A stretch of DNA of 64,000 bases from Rhynchopus euleeides. Lineage: Eukaryota > Euglenozoa > Diplonemea > Diplonemida > Diplonemidae. The stretch lies in the NCBI GenBank assembly GCA_963210315.1, contig OY723303.1, forward strand, positions 248,001 through 312,000. Direction: 5' to 3'. Below the pieces are notes generated by a model that made no database searches, had not been told where the DNA came from, and worked only from the letters and a program-made list of their open reading frames with translations. The translations under genes and the position numbers were made by a program. Below are positions 42,882 to 52,479 of the stretch, in pieces (positions within the stretch are counted from its first letter, which is position 1; each line of letters begins with the position of its first letter).

Positions 42882-44702
42882 TCAAAAACGGCCCCGTGGA
42901 AGAGTTGACATCCGAGGGTCCTGCTTATACCAGCCCTCTGTGCGGATTCTGTCCCGAACAATCGTGGCATTTCCAGCCATCACATTGTTAAAGTTGGCCT
43001 TGCCCAGTGCACGGGACCACACAGCTTTCAGCGAGCTGCCTTCTTTAGCACGCACACCCTTGTAAGTCTCTTGACCCTTCTTCCCCCTCTTTGCGACAAT
43101 GGCATCTGGAATGATTGTGCGGGGGTCCTTGTACTCCGTGTGTGTGGTGCACGACACCCAGTACCTTTTCGTGCTCTCATCGTACCACTCTTTCCCACAG
43201 GACATCACCACGCCAATGCAGAAGTCTCCTCCAGGCGGCTGGCCCTGACAGCTGAACCTCACAGCGTTCCACAGACTCCCCACAGCCTTGTCGCCACGCT
43301 CCCTCCGGCACCAGTTCTGCACGTCAGCCTCCAGCTCCAACCAAGGGTTGGGTGTGTTGAAGAATAGACTGTGCGCGGGTTTGGCTGAATTCCCCAGCCA
43401 AGGCGCCTTCATCTTCAAGTCACTGAGACGTTCTGCTGCGCCGACCAGATAATCCTTGACGGGCGTTTCGGTGCCGGAATCGTGGATGTTGATCATGTAG
43501 GCGTGACTGGGAATCGTGTACTTCGAGGTGAACCCGCGGCACACATCAGTCGCACTGTCGCTGAGACGGTAGATGAGCTCGATGTTGTACTTCCTCGGTG
43601 CGTTCGCCTTTTTCGATGCGTACCTGATGTGCACCCGGTTAAGAGCCGACAGATCGATGTCACTCCCATCAGCAGATACAAGTTCCAGAAAGGCCGGAAG
43701 AATGCCAGTTGCCCTGAAGAATCCAAACGTGTTTGGAATGAAGTACTTGTCAGAGGCCTCCACCTCATCGAAGAGCTCTGACGCCACCACCCCATCAGGA
43801 TCCTCTCCGGACAGGGCAGCCTCCCAAGCCCTCACCTCCGCATCGACTCTTCCCCAGAGACACTCGCCTTGACACTTGCCATCGGGGACCGGACACTTGC
43901 ACTTTTCCCACACGACGTCGTTGTCCTGGACAACACAGCCATCGGGCGATGGCAGTTTATCCGGCGCACAGGTGTAGAAGTCGATGTAATGAGTCGACCC
44001 AGCAGTGTACTGCACACGCAAGTTGATGCGATACGGAGGGTACGTCTTGATGTGGTCCACGACAGCGGCATCGATATGTGTAAGATCCCCCTTTGGCACG
44101 TCAAGCATGCAGATCTGCCTCTGCTGCTCCTCGAGATGCATCAGAGCACCCCCAGCACCGACGAGCACAGACACAACGAGATGCAGCAGCTCGTCCGCAG
44201 ACTGTTCGCGAAGGTAGCTTTTGAGCTGATCGGCAGCCTCCTGGTTCATTTTGCCAATCATATTCACAACACCAGTTACAGACGCGTCCTTGCGCAGCTG
44301 TGCCAGATTTTTGGGTTTTTTGGGCTTTTTCCCGGTCAGCATCGCGTGAAGTTCAGCACTCCCCGTCATTCGATTCTGCTCCTTTTGGAATGCCTTCAGG
44401 TTCCGGACCCACCCATCTTTGCACCTGTCTGTGAGCATCTTCACCCAAGTCTCGTAGGCTTCAAACCGCTGGGAAAGGCTGATGTCGGCACCGTCATTCG
44501 CACCAGCGCGAGCATCTCTCTCTCGAACATCATGCCAGGCCTCCATCAAAAGCCGCCGCTGGTTCAGTGTCGCCTGTGCAGCCAGACAGTCGAAAAACCT
44601 TTTTGTATGCGCGTTGGTGATGTCATCTGACAGAGACTTCAGAGCAACCTTCTCCAAAGTCGCGGCCGCAAGGTCTTCGGCGAGGGCGGCATCGTTGCTC
44701 AT
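42882..44702 (-). CDS. Unknown protein, 606 aa
   Basis: ATG at 44702 (MSNDAALAEDLAAATLEKV). The frame is open 45 codons upstream, but that part is Pro/Thr-rich and looks non-coding. Residues 1-200 are helical and charged, with a Lys/Pro patch (GKKPKKPKNL, about 124-133). Residues about 245-281 hold seven Cys (FYTC, GCVV, CKCPVPDGKCQGEC) and may bind metal. Residues 290-600 are mixed alpha/beta with many aromatic residues (YFIPNTFGFFRATG, WLELEADVQNWCRRE, FCIGVVMSCGKEWYD). It is a single exon with good amino-acid composition. No family was recognised. It could be a lineage-specific protein. Confidence 0.75.
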   Translation of the reverse strand: MSNDAALAEDLAAATLEKVALKSLSDDITNAHTKRFFDCLAAQATLNQRRLLMEAWHDVRERDARAGANDGADISLSQRFEAYETWVKMLTDRCKDGWVRNLKAFQKEQNRMTGSAELHAMLTGKKPKKPKNLAQLRKDASVTGVVNMIGKMNQEAADQLKSYLREQSADELLHLVVSVLVGAGGALMHLEEQQRQICMLDVPKGDLTHIDAAVVDHIKTYPPYRINLRVQYTAGSTHYIDFYTCAPDKLPSPDGCVVQDNDVVWEKCKCPVPDGKCQGECLWGRVDAEVRAWEAALSGEDPDGVVASELFDEVEASDKYFIPNTFGFFRATGILPAFLELVSADGSDIDLSALNRVHIRYASKKANAPRKYNIELIYRLSDSATDVCRGFTSKYTIPSHAYMINIHDSGTETPVKDYLVGAAERLSDLKMKAPWLGNSAKPAHSLFFNTPNPWLELEADVQNWCRRERGDKAVGSLWNAVRFSCQGQPPGGDFCIGVVMSCGKEWYDESTKRYWVSCTTHTEYKDPRTIIPDAIVAKRGKKGQETYKGVRAKEGSSLKAVWSRALGKANFNNVMAGNATIVRDRIRTEGWYKQDPRMSTLPRGRF

Positions 44703-45481
44703 CACACAATATCCTGTGGTGGTGGATGTGTGTGCCGGTTGCGGGCCCTGAGGGCGCCCGATGCGCGGGAGTTGGCCGCAGCAAGTGGTCGGGTGATGGC
44801 GGGGTTGGGTGATGCTGGTGTCTCTCTGCCTCGCCACTCGTGACCTGGCTTGGTTTTGATGCTCCTGCCCTCCCTCCCGCCCTCATCCGACATGGGCTGC
44901 CCTTGCTCCCCCAACCCCACCCCACTAGCAGGCCGCACAGCTGCGGCAATACGGCTTTTCACCACACCACTCACGCCCTCCCCCTCCTCCCTGTTTCTGC
45001 CCACACCGCCATCACCGACACCATGGGCTGAGAGGACAGAAGGCTAGATCCTGTTCGCTGGCGTTGGGAGGGGGTTTGATCGTCGAGAGTGAATGGAAAA
45101 GTAAGTCTCCCAGCACCTTCTTGCAATGCTGGCGTTGGGAGGGGGGTGGGGGAACAGAAATCCCGGGCAGCTGACCGGCAACAGAAAGGCTGATCCACAG
45201 GGCGGAGAGAGGGAAAAATCAGCACCCAGGTGGTTTGCGAAGTGGACCCACCCTCACCCCCACCACCCCCTCCAACAACGGCAAAAAATATGCCATTTTT
45301 TTTTTGATGACGTGTTTGCAAGGTAAAGTCGGGGAGGTTGTATCGGTTGCCCAAGCGCTGCCATCTTTTTTTGAGACTGACAGGAGCCATGTTGCATAAA
45401 AGAAATCAATGCCACACTCTGTTGCACCGAGGGGATGTTCCCAACAAGCTACACGGCAGCACCCCCTGCTATGCCACACCC
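44703..45481. other. Spacer between two minus-strand genes
   Basis: Upstream region of the 606-aa gene and 3' region of the methyltransferase gene. A T-run lies at about 45297-45306. ORFs on both strands are short and uninformative. Confidence 0.4.
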
Positions 45482-47788
45482 CTATTGCTCGCTCTGCCCT
45501 GCCTGAGGGGGGTGCTGGGTCCACGTGCTGAGCACCGTCCGGTCCGTCTCCTTATCGGTGAGGAGGTGGTGCACCACCGTATGGGCAAACCCCTCCGCCC
45601 GCCACGCCGCGGTCTGCTTGTCCACCACCGCGCGCCCCCGCGACTGCGACCCCAGCTTCAGCCTCCCGAACACGGGGCACCCCTCCTCCAGCAGCTCGGC
45701 GGGCACGGCGGACCGCAGCACGGAGGCCTGGCTACCCCTGTCCAGCACAGCAATGCACATATCGCATGCGCCACCCTCCACCGCCGGCTTCAGGAAATAC
45801 TTCTTCTTCTCCTGCACCGCAGGAGCTGCAGGAGCCGAAGGATCTGCTGCAGGCGCAGCAGGCCTCTTTTCTGAAGAACCACCACCACCCTCCACCGCCG
45901 GCGACGCGATGGCGACAGAAACCGCCCCTTTGCTGAGGAGGTACGCCCCAAAGTCCTTCAGGTTCTTCTCCCTCGCGTCGTCGCACACAACCAGGATGCG
46001 CCTTCCCGAGACTGCATAGGCGGGCCACCTGTCCTGCACCTCCTCCACGAGGTGCATCAGCTTCTTCACTGTCTTGTTCGCCTCCGCCGCGGCTGCCCCG
46101 CCCGGAGGGGCAAACGACGTCGGCAGGCGCGCGGTCCCCCTCCAGTCGCGCGGGTTGAACAAGCCCTGCTCCGACATGGCGGAGAGGAGCGAACGCGCCC
46201 CCAGCTGGTCCTCCCAGAGCAGCAGGAAGAGGGTGTGGGTGAACTGCTTCGGGGAGAAGAGGAAGGAGGACGCCCCGCTGTTCGCACCCGACACGGTGTT
46301 GACCTCCCCGGAGAAATACCGGGGGAAGTGCGCCCCCTCCAGCGACTTCGGAAGGCTCGCCACGCGGACCGCCCTGCCGGGGGGAGCATTTGCGTTACCC
46401 CCCTCCAACCTCTGCTTCTTCGCCTCGGGCCCCTTCCCCTCCTCGGCCTCTGCTGTGCTGCCCGCCTGCTCCGGCTGCTCCGTGTCATAGAAATGCCGGA
46501 AAAGGCCCGAGTCGACCAACGCGTGGATTTTTGCCCCAATCTCAGCATCCGTTGCCTCCCTCGGGATGGCGTCCTGCCTGACGAATGGGAATGCCATGTC
46601 CACCGCATGCGTGAGCAGCCTGTCCGACTTCAGGAGCGCGAGGAGCGACGCCGGCTCCCCCTCCACCACCACGACAACCCCGCCGTGCCGCAGGTTGTGA
46701 ACCCTCACCGTGCGGATCGGGGTAGGGCTGGCACCCTCACCCGCCACACCCTCCCCCGCGCCCCCGGCACCTGCCGCACGCAGCTCGAGGAGGTATTGCG
46801 CAATCCTCCCCGGGGAAGACCGCTCGCCTGTGACGTGGAGGACAACACCCTGCTTGATGGGGACAATCCGATCCCCGACAGCGACGAGGGGGTAGCTGCA
46901 GCCTGCGGGGAGGGGGGCGCGGTGCGCCACAATGAGGTAGTTGTCAGGGGTGATCGCGTCGGGCGCATAGAGGATGAGCTTCGCGTCGTGGAACCCCCCC
47001 GCGAGGAGCGCGCGGATGCGCCCCTCCTCGATGAGGCGGCGGCACAGCCTGCCCAGGCGGTAGAGCTCCGAGTCGGGAAGGGTGCGGAGCTCCTTCCACC
47101 GCTTGCAGCTTTTGGAGGAAACCACGCCTCCCTGGTTGCGTGACATGAAGAGGAGTTCGAGGAATGTCGCAAAGTCCCGCTCGCCGAAGCCGAGCGATTC
47201 AAGATACGCCCTCCCTGTGTAGGACTCCCAGGCGATCTGCGGGTGGCAGCACGGCGCGATCGCGGCGACGCAAACCTTCTTTGAGGCGATGACAGATTCG
47301 ATCGCGGAGTCCGTCGCATTCCCACAGAAGTGCTTCGCCAAAACGAGGGATTTCTCCGGGATGATCGTGTCGAGGTTGACATCCTGCAGGTCGCTGCTGA
47401 CGCGTGTCGCGTCATCCCTGTCGTAGTGGGTGCAGTTCCGCCTCTCCACCGCCATGAGGGGTTTCCCGATCGCCTCCTGCAGGATACGCCCCAGCATACC
47501 CTTCCCTGCACCCAGCTCGACGAGGCTCTCCGTTCCTGCGGTGTGGTGAGCAAGCTCCGCCACAATCGCCTCCAGCTGCGGCTCATGCACGTGCCTCTTC
47601 CCTGTGGCATACCACGTTGTGGTGCCGGCGATGGCCCTGCTGTAGGCGCGGGCGCAGCGGAAAGCCTCAGACGCCTCGACACGCGCGTGCAGCTCCACCA
47701 GCGGGGTGGCGGCAGCGATGATGCGCCCCACGAGGTCCTTCAGCTCCTCCGAAGGACCCGGGGCGGGGGGTGGGGTGCTGTCGGGCAT
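45482..47788 (-). CDS. TRM13: TRM13-like tRNA 2'-O-methyltransferase with long C-terminal extension, 768 aa
   Basis: ATG at 47788 (MPDSTPPPAPGPSEELK). Residues about 45-285 match the TRM13 methyltransferase domain: SAM-binding loop LVELGAGKGMLG (89-100), AVERRNCTHYDRDD, LVLAKHFCGNATDSAI (148-163), APCCHPQIAWESYTGRAYL (178-196) and the terminal GRLCRRLIEEGR...LLAGGFHDAKLILY. TRM13 enzymes methylate the ribose of residue 4 in certain tRNAs. The CHHC and CCCH zinc fingers found at the N-terminus of yeast and animal TRM13 are missing. The remaining 480 residues are not a known TRM13 part. They contain LRHGGVVVVVEGEP, FPRYFSGEVNTVSG and RRILVVCDDAREKNL, and may be a second domain. Single exon. Confidence 0.75.
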   Translation of the reverse strand: MPDSTPPPAPGPSEELKDLVGRIIAAATPLVELHARVEASEAFRCARAYSRAIAGTTTWYATGKRHVHEPQLEAIVAELAHHTAGTESLVELGAGKGMLGRILQEAIGKPLMAVERRNCTHYDRDDATRVSSDLQDVNLDTIIPEKSLVLAKHFCGNATDSAIESVIASKKVCVAAIAPCCHPQIAWESYTGRAYLESLGFGERDFATFLELLFMSRNQGGVVSSKSCKRWKELRTLPDSELYRLGRLCRRLIEEGRIRALLAGGFHDAKLILYAPDAITPDNYLIVAHRAPLPAGCSYPLVAVGDRIVPIKQGVVLHVTGERSSPGRIAQYLLELRAAGAGGAGEGVAGEGASPTPIRTVRVHNLRHGGVVVVVEGEPASLLALLKSDRLLTHAVDMAFPFVRQDAIPREATDAEIGAKIHALVDSGLFRHFYDTEQPEQAGSTAEAEEGKGPEAKKQRLEGGNANAPPGRAVRVASLPKSLEGAHFPRYFSGEVNTVSGANSGASSFLFSPKQFTHTLFLLLWEDQLGARSLLSAMSEQGLFNPRDWRGTARLPTSFAPPGGAAAAEANKTVKKLMHLVEEVQDRWPAYAVSGRRILVVCDDAREKNLKDFGAYLLSKGAVSVAIASPAVEGGGGSSEKRPAAPAADPSAPAAPAVQEKKKYFLKPAVEGGACDMCIAVLDRGSQASVLRSAVPAELLEEGCPVFGRLKLGSQSRGRAVVDKQTAAWRAEGFAHTVVHHLLTDKETDRTVLSTWTQHPPQAGQSEQ

Positions 47789-47930
47789 CTTGGGGGCGTG
47801 TGGCGGGGTGGCCTTGTCCCACCCCTCTGTTGTGGTGTGGCGTGTGGAAAGAGTCGTAGCGTAACCACAGCGCATCAGAGAGTTGTGATTCTCCCTTCAA
47901 CTGCACTGAGGCTGTGGAGTATACCGGCAG

Positions 47931-48344
47931 TGGTGGCAGCGTACGGCCGTACGGTACGCGTACGCGTACGCCGTACGCACTTTCTGAAAATCGCGCTGCG
48001 TACGCGTACGCAGATTTTGCCTACGGCTGGTATTCCAGGTCTCTCAGCGGGTGGCTGGGCCCAGGCCTTTGCTCCTGCCTTTCACAGACGGTTCCTTGCC
48101 GCGCTCGTGGCGAAAAACTCGCAACACCTGCAAGTACATCCGCAAACATACTGCAAAAGGTACCACTTCCGACTGGAAGGCTCGAAGGCTGCCCCTGGTA
48201 CACCTGAGTTCGACTGTCGGATTTGGTGTGCTGCCATGGCCGTCTCCTGTGCTCCATAGACTGCCGTACGCAGCGCCGTACGCGTACGCGTACGCCGTAC
48301 GCACTTTCTGAAAATCACGCTGCGTACGCGTACGCAGCCACCAC
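47931..48344. mobile_element. 414-bp TIR element built of CGTACG palindromes
   Basis: The ends CAGTGGTGGC and GCCACCACTG are inverted repeats. Next to each end is a 60-70 bp block, CGTACGCGTACGCCGTACGC followed by ACTTTCTGAAAATC and CTGCGTACGCGTACGCAG, present as a direct repeat at about 47952-48013 and 48268-48335. The middle (48014-48265) is unique and includes CACTTCCGACTGGAAGG. No ORF is convincing. The alternating CG/TA composition could form cruciforms. Confidence 0.75.
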
Positions 48345-48942
48345 TGCCCTAGGGGGGGGGGGGGGGGGGGCGGGGGGGGAATCTCACAAAGGATTTGACG
48401 GGGCGCCCTTCTCTCTTCTCCCTTCATACTCCCAGACATCACCCCACCCCCACCCCTCCCCCCGCCCAACACCCCCCCGATCCCGCTCTGACGGGGGCAC
48501 TCTTTGTTTTTTTTGCGTTGCTTCTGGATGGTATTGTTTGTTCGTTCCACAGCACAAAATGACCCAGGACACACACCGGATTTCGTTCTCTTTGGTTCTA
48601 CTCGGGTTGGGGGGGATGGGGGGAGTGGGGGGGGGGTTGCGGGGGGTGGAAGAGAGCTCAGAAGCAGGCAGCGGCTGGCCATGGATAGATTCAGGAGACC
48701 ATGTGGAGCCCGCTCCCAAGGAAGGTGGGGGGTATGGTGGGGGGGGAGAAGGAGCATTCAATCAGAAAGGCATGGGTGGTTCGCAGCTCGCAGCTGTTCG
48801 GTTCATAACTGTAAATTTAATTTGTTTCTTCTTTTCAGCCTGCCTCCGACAAATCACACGGCGCTGTGAGGGCTAGGTTTGCCAGCACAGACCCCATTTT
48901 TCCTACTCCAACACGACACCCCCTTTCCCCCCACATCGTAGG
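48345..48942. other. G-rich spacer
   Basis: CCCTAGG followed by about 20 G at 48350-48370, C-rich stretches at 48440-48480 and a second G-rich stretch at 48607-48660. Nothing codes convincingly. Confidence 0.45.
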
Positions 48943-48945
48943 GTG

Positions 48946-49323
48946 TTAAAGGTGTCGTTGCGCACACCCTGCACCTGCTGTGGATGTGCCCACCCCACCA
49001 CCAGGCAATTCTGTCACACTGTGCCCGGGGCACCCTGCCGGAGCCAGGAAGCGGAGTGCCTCCTCCTTGCAGGGACACCAGCAGGCCTTCTCATGCTTGC
49101 CCCGGTGAGGGAGCGTCTCCCTGCGTGCTGCAGGCAGTTCACACGCGGGACAAGCAGAGAATGCTCGAAGGTGGGTGCCAGGCAGCGTTCCGAGCTCCGC
49201 CCAGTCGGGCTCCTCCTGGGTGCTGCCGCCGCCGGAGTGTGGTGCAGCAGGCCCCATGCAGCGGCTGCCCCATGGGGCACGGAGGTGTCGCTTGAGGTGC
49301 TGTGCCTGCCAGCAGTGGCGCAC
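48946..49323 (-). CDS. Possible zinc-finger exon
   Basis: The minus-strand frame contains CPACELPAARRETLPHRGKH, which fits C-x2-C-x11-H-x3-H, flanked by other Cys/His (CWQAQHLKRHL, CWCPCKEEAL). There is no ATG at the frame start, so it would be an internal exon or a decayed gene. The opposite strand is open for 220 codons but Ala/Leu-rich without motif. Low confidence. Confidence 0.25.
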   Translation of the reverse strand: MRHCWQAQHLKRHLRAPWGSRCMGPAAPHSGGGSTQEEPDWAELGTLPGTHLRAFSACPACELPAARRETLPHRGKHEKACWCPCKEEALRFLAPAGCPGHSVTELPGGGVGTSTAGAGCAQRHL

Positions 49324-49551
49324 AGAACGTATGCCTTGGGTGGGGAGCCTTTTCGATCAGAAGCCGTAGCGTGGCAGGGCAGTGTCGAGTATTCTCGCGC
49401 AGTGGTATCCTCGTGGAATTATGCTCGGTGTCTCAATCCGCTAATCCAACATTTGCCCAACGCTCAGACGCGCAGAATAGCGAGCCGCCTCACAAGATGG
49501 GAGGCTATCGACGGCCTCCTGAAGATCCAAGCAGGCTGGTTTTGCGTACTT

Positions 49552-49647
49552 CTGGGGGCCTTCGCGCTGTGTCAAGCTGTGTCAGCCCTTGCCTCCCTCT
49601 TTTGAGATGCAGCTCACTTTTCTGCATTTCTGAGTGAAGGCCCCCAG
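49552..49647. mobile_element. 96-bp foldback element, GGGGGCCTTCGC family
   Basis: Ends CTGGGGGCCTTCGCGC and GAGTGAAGGCCCCCAG; interior TGTGTCAAGCTGTGTCAG and TCTGCATTTCTGAG. Related to copies at 55197, 56340, 58393 and a degenerate one at about 60028-60130. Confidence 0.7.
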
Positions 49648-49917
49648 GAGGCCCTCTGCTGCCCCTCTGCACGATTTTCGGGGGCACATTATGACACAGA
49701 GCACGCTGCCCACGCGAACCAATGCATCATGTTTTTGTGGTTTGTAGCGGGGGGGGGGGGGGGTCTTTTTTTGCCTTTTTTGGTCTTCGCTCCGGCACTG
49801 AAAACGGCATGTTTCTTTTGGTGATTCTTCTCCCCTTTATCGGAGAGAAATCGCCGGAAGAACTTGCCGAGAGCGGGGGGAACAAAAAAAGACCATCCCC
49901 CCCCCCTTTGTCGATAT
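49648..49917. other. Short spacer before the long-TIR transposon
   Basis: Contains a G-run at 49750-49763 and a C-run near 49897-49907. No gene. Confidence 0.4.
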
Positions 49918-50494
49918 GCACACCACGGACTAGTCGGGCAGTGACGGGTGGGGTCGACTAGTCGGGACGACGGGTGAAAACTCGACAGGCGGCACCCGTC
50001 GACTCGACGGGTGGACCCGTCGAGTCGACGGGTGCCACCCGTCGGCACGACGGGTGAACCTGCTGAAACGACGGGTGTTCCAGCCATTTCCTGTTGATAT
50101 GGGCCAATTTCCATTGAAAACTAGGGGAGTACCTTGCATGGCATCAGGTTATTTTTCACGCCGAGCTATCTTCCCTGCACAGACCCACCCCCCATTACTT
50201 TCCATTTACAATTCCTAGTTGGTGATGGGCCTCAAGTGCATGTGCGACGGCTGTTCTCGTGGATTTTCATTGTTCGAGGGATCTTGACTCTGACAAACTG
50301 TGTCAGTTTGACGGAGCAACCTACTTCATGAAGCTGATCACTTTTCTGCCAGGCAAATTTTCGCCCCAGCCCCCAACCCTTGCACAACCCACAAGGCAGT
50401 CTCCAAGATACCGTACCCTCATCATCACCCAGGCCAAGATACCCCAAGATACCATCATCACCACCCAGGCCACCCAGACGAGCCACACCAATCA

Positions 50495-50896
50495 ATGCCA
50501 GCGGCAAAGCGTACTGCAGCGCAGGCCCTCGCCAGCGCTGTGGACATGACGGTGTTTGTACGTGCTTGGATCAACACGTATGTTGTCGAGCGTGATGCTG
50601 ATGGGTTGAGCCACATGGCCCTGAAGCAGCTTCTCGGCAAGCTGACGGATACTACCATCAAGTCGACTGATCCCATCATCAGTCTTGCCCTGTACAAAAA
50701 GTATGAGAAGGTGGGGGGTGGGGTGATCAGCAAGTCGACCGCGAAGGATGGTCGCACGATGTACGCTGCCCGTGTCAATAGCGGGTCAGACATCGAGTTT
50801 GTCGGGTTGGGCCTCCGGAAGAGCAACGGGAAGGACCACCCGACAGGGCTCAAGGAGATGGCCGACGCCTGCCCCGCGGCACTGCAGCTATGGTGA
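50495..50896 (+). CDS. Transposon-encoded 133-aa ORF (copy 2)
   Basis: ATG at 50495 (MPAAKRTAAQALASAVDM). Conserved with 431-832. The stop overlaps the next ATG as ATGGTGA. No known domain. The protein is basic and mostly helical. It could be the first part of a longer protein if an intron or frameshift joins it to the following frames. Confidence 0.55.
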   Translation: MPAAKRTAAQALASAVDMTVFVRAWINTYVVERDADGLSHMALKQLLGKLTDTTIKSTDPIISLALYKKYEKVGGGVISKSTAKDGRTMYAARVNSGSDIEFVGLGLRKSNGKDHPTGLKEMADACPAALQLW

Positions 50897-51685
50897 AGCT
50901 GTACGAGGCGGAGAAGAAACAGGCACAGAAGACCCAGCAGAGCAGGCTGGCCGTAGGCATTTTCGACGGTGCCTTCGCAACACGGTTGGTGACAGTTGCC
51001 GATAAGCAGAAGGATGAGTACAGAACGTGGTTCACGTTCAACTTCCTGAAGCAAATCGCAAGAGTGCAGAGAGGGGTTTTCGAAAAGGCGAACGTGATGT
51101 TTCGGCTCGCCTGCTTAGGGTAGCAGGGGACCATCTTGAGCTGTGGTCGGCATTTAGTAAGATGGGGTCATCTTCGCACAGGAGCGCGTTTTGTACCACA
51201 CCACGAAATGACTGGTTGAAACAGCTCCACGCCTGCCACAGGGCTAGCATCCAGGAACTTCATGAAGCTGGGTTTGAGAGCCTGTACGCAGGGGTCACCC
51301 CCCCCTGCACGACATAAACGGGTTCATCGCAATACTCGCAGAGATCTTGCCTGATGGACCTGCCGTGCAGAAGGCTGTCCTTGGCAGCTCAACGTGTTCC
51401 AACATGACGGGAAACCAGGCCAGAGATGTTCTGAGTCGCTTACTCACCATTACCAAGACGAAGGGGGTGCAGCATCTACTCTGTATTGCAATGGAAATGC
51501 TTGTGCATTTCCGCTACAACGACATCCCCATCAAGTACCACCAGGAGGGAAAGTGCGCGAAAGAGTTCATCTTCTCGCTCATCGCAATGCACATCCTTGT
51601 GTTTGTCCTGGAGTGGGTGTCACCTGGGAGAACATCCGAGGGGCGTGGTGTTACATACCGTAAACGGAAAAAGGGTGGACCGTAA
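50890..51685 (+). pseudogene. Continuing transposon frames, shifted
   Basis: Three successive plus-strand frames look coding. 50890-51123 starts with an ATG (MVKLYEAEKKQAQKTQQ). About 51115-51300 contains LELWSAFSKMG and DWLKQLHACHRASIQELHEAGF. About 51320-51685 contains LLTITKTKGVQHLLCIAMEMLVHF. Each ends soon after the next begins in another frame. They are either exons with introns I cannot place or one frame broken by single-base indels. The nested element cuts the last one. Confidence 0.4.
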
Positions 51686-52467
51686 AAATGTTCCAAGTTC
51701 CCAAAAAAAGGCCAAACGTTCCATCTTTTTTACGGTCCACCATTTATTGGGACTGAATATGGAAAAGACAATGCGTTTTTCGCCCGCGGGCTGGTGGGTT
51801 GCGGGGCGCGGACTGCGGCCTCCACGCCGCAGACACCCACACGTAGGCCTCCCGACCTCCCAGCTTTGGACCCTCCTTCCACCACCGCAACCAACACCAG
51901 CAAGAGAAGCAAGTCCTCCCTGCGTGTGGAAAAGGCACGATCACCACCACTCACCTCGAGACTCACCCACCACCACACCTCGAGAAGTGTAGTACCATGC
52001 AAGGAGCATTCCGGTAGAAGTAAAAGTAGAACCTGCTGCACGAGCCCACAAAAGCAGCCACAGTACGGCAGGGCGCGCAGACAGAAGCTGAGACCACCGG
52101 GCTCCCTCCAGATGTAAATTCGTGAATCAGTGCCCGGAAAATTCAGGGAAATCGTACTCCTTTAGTGTAGTACACCCTGCAGTAACTGTGGGAGAACAGT
52201 TCCCGGACGATGGTGAGCGCACACTCTGTGCTGAGGCCCTGTGGTGTTAATCCTGCAGCTTCAGTCGTACGATTTCCTTGGTTCCTTCGCGACTTCGTCG
52301 CGAAGGAACTCGTAAAAAAAACCGCCAAGTCCACGATCCCAACCGTAAAATAGGTGGACCGTAAAAATGTTCCAAGTTCCGGAAAAATCCCATTTGTTCC
52401 ATCTTTTTTACGGTCCACCTATAGTACGGTTCACCTTTATTACGGTCCACAATATTTCCGTTTACGG
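51658..52467. mobile_element. 810-bp TIR element with TA duplication, nested in the transposon
   Basis: Ends CCGTAAACGG and CCGTTTACGG, flanked by TA. Subterminal words GGTGGACCGTAA and GTGGACCGTAA are iterated. A second inverted pair (TGTTCCAAGTTCC against GGAACAAATGGG) lies further in. An M repeat copy (52149-52314) sits inside, so there are three nesting levels here. Confidence 0.8.
52149..52314. repeat. M repeat copy 2
   Basis: AAATCGTACTCCTTTAGTG to TCGCGAAGGAACTCGTAA. Its start and the internal CAGTCGTACGATTTCC form an inverted pair. The end is a TTCGCGACTTCGTCGCGAAGG hairpin. Confidence 0.7.
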
Positions 52468-52479
52468 TATATCCATTCG

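Noticed and set aside
48943..49605. 220-codon plus-strand ORF
   Set aside because: Ala/Leu-rich with no motif, and its end runs into a foldback element.
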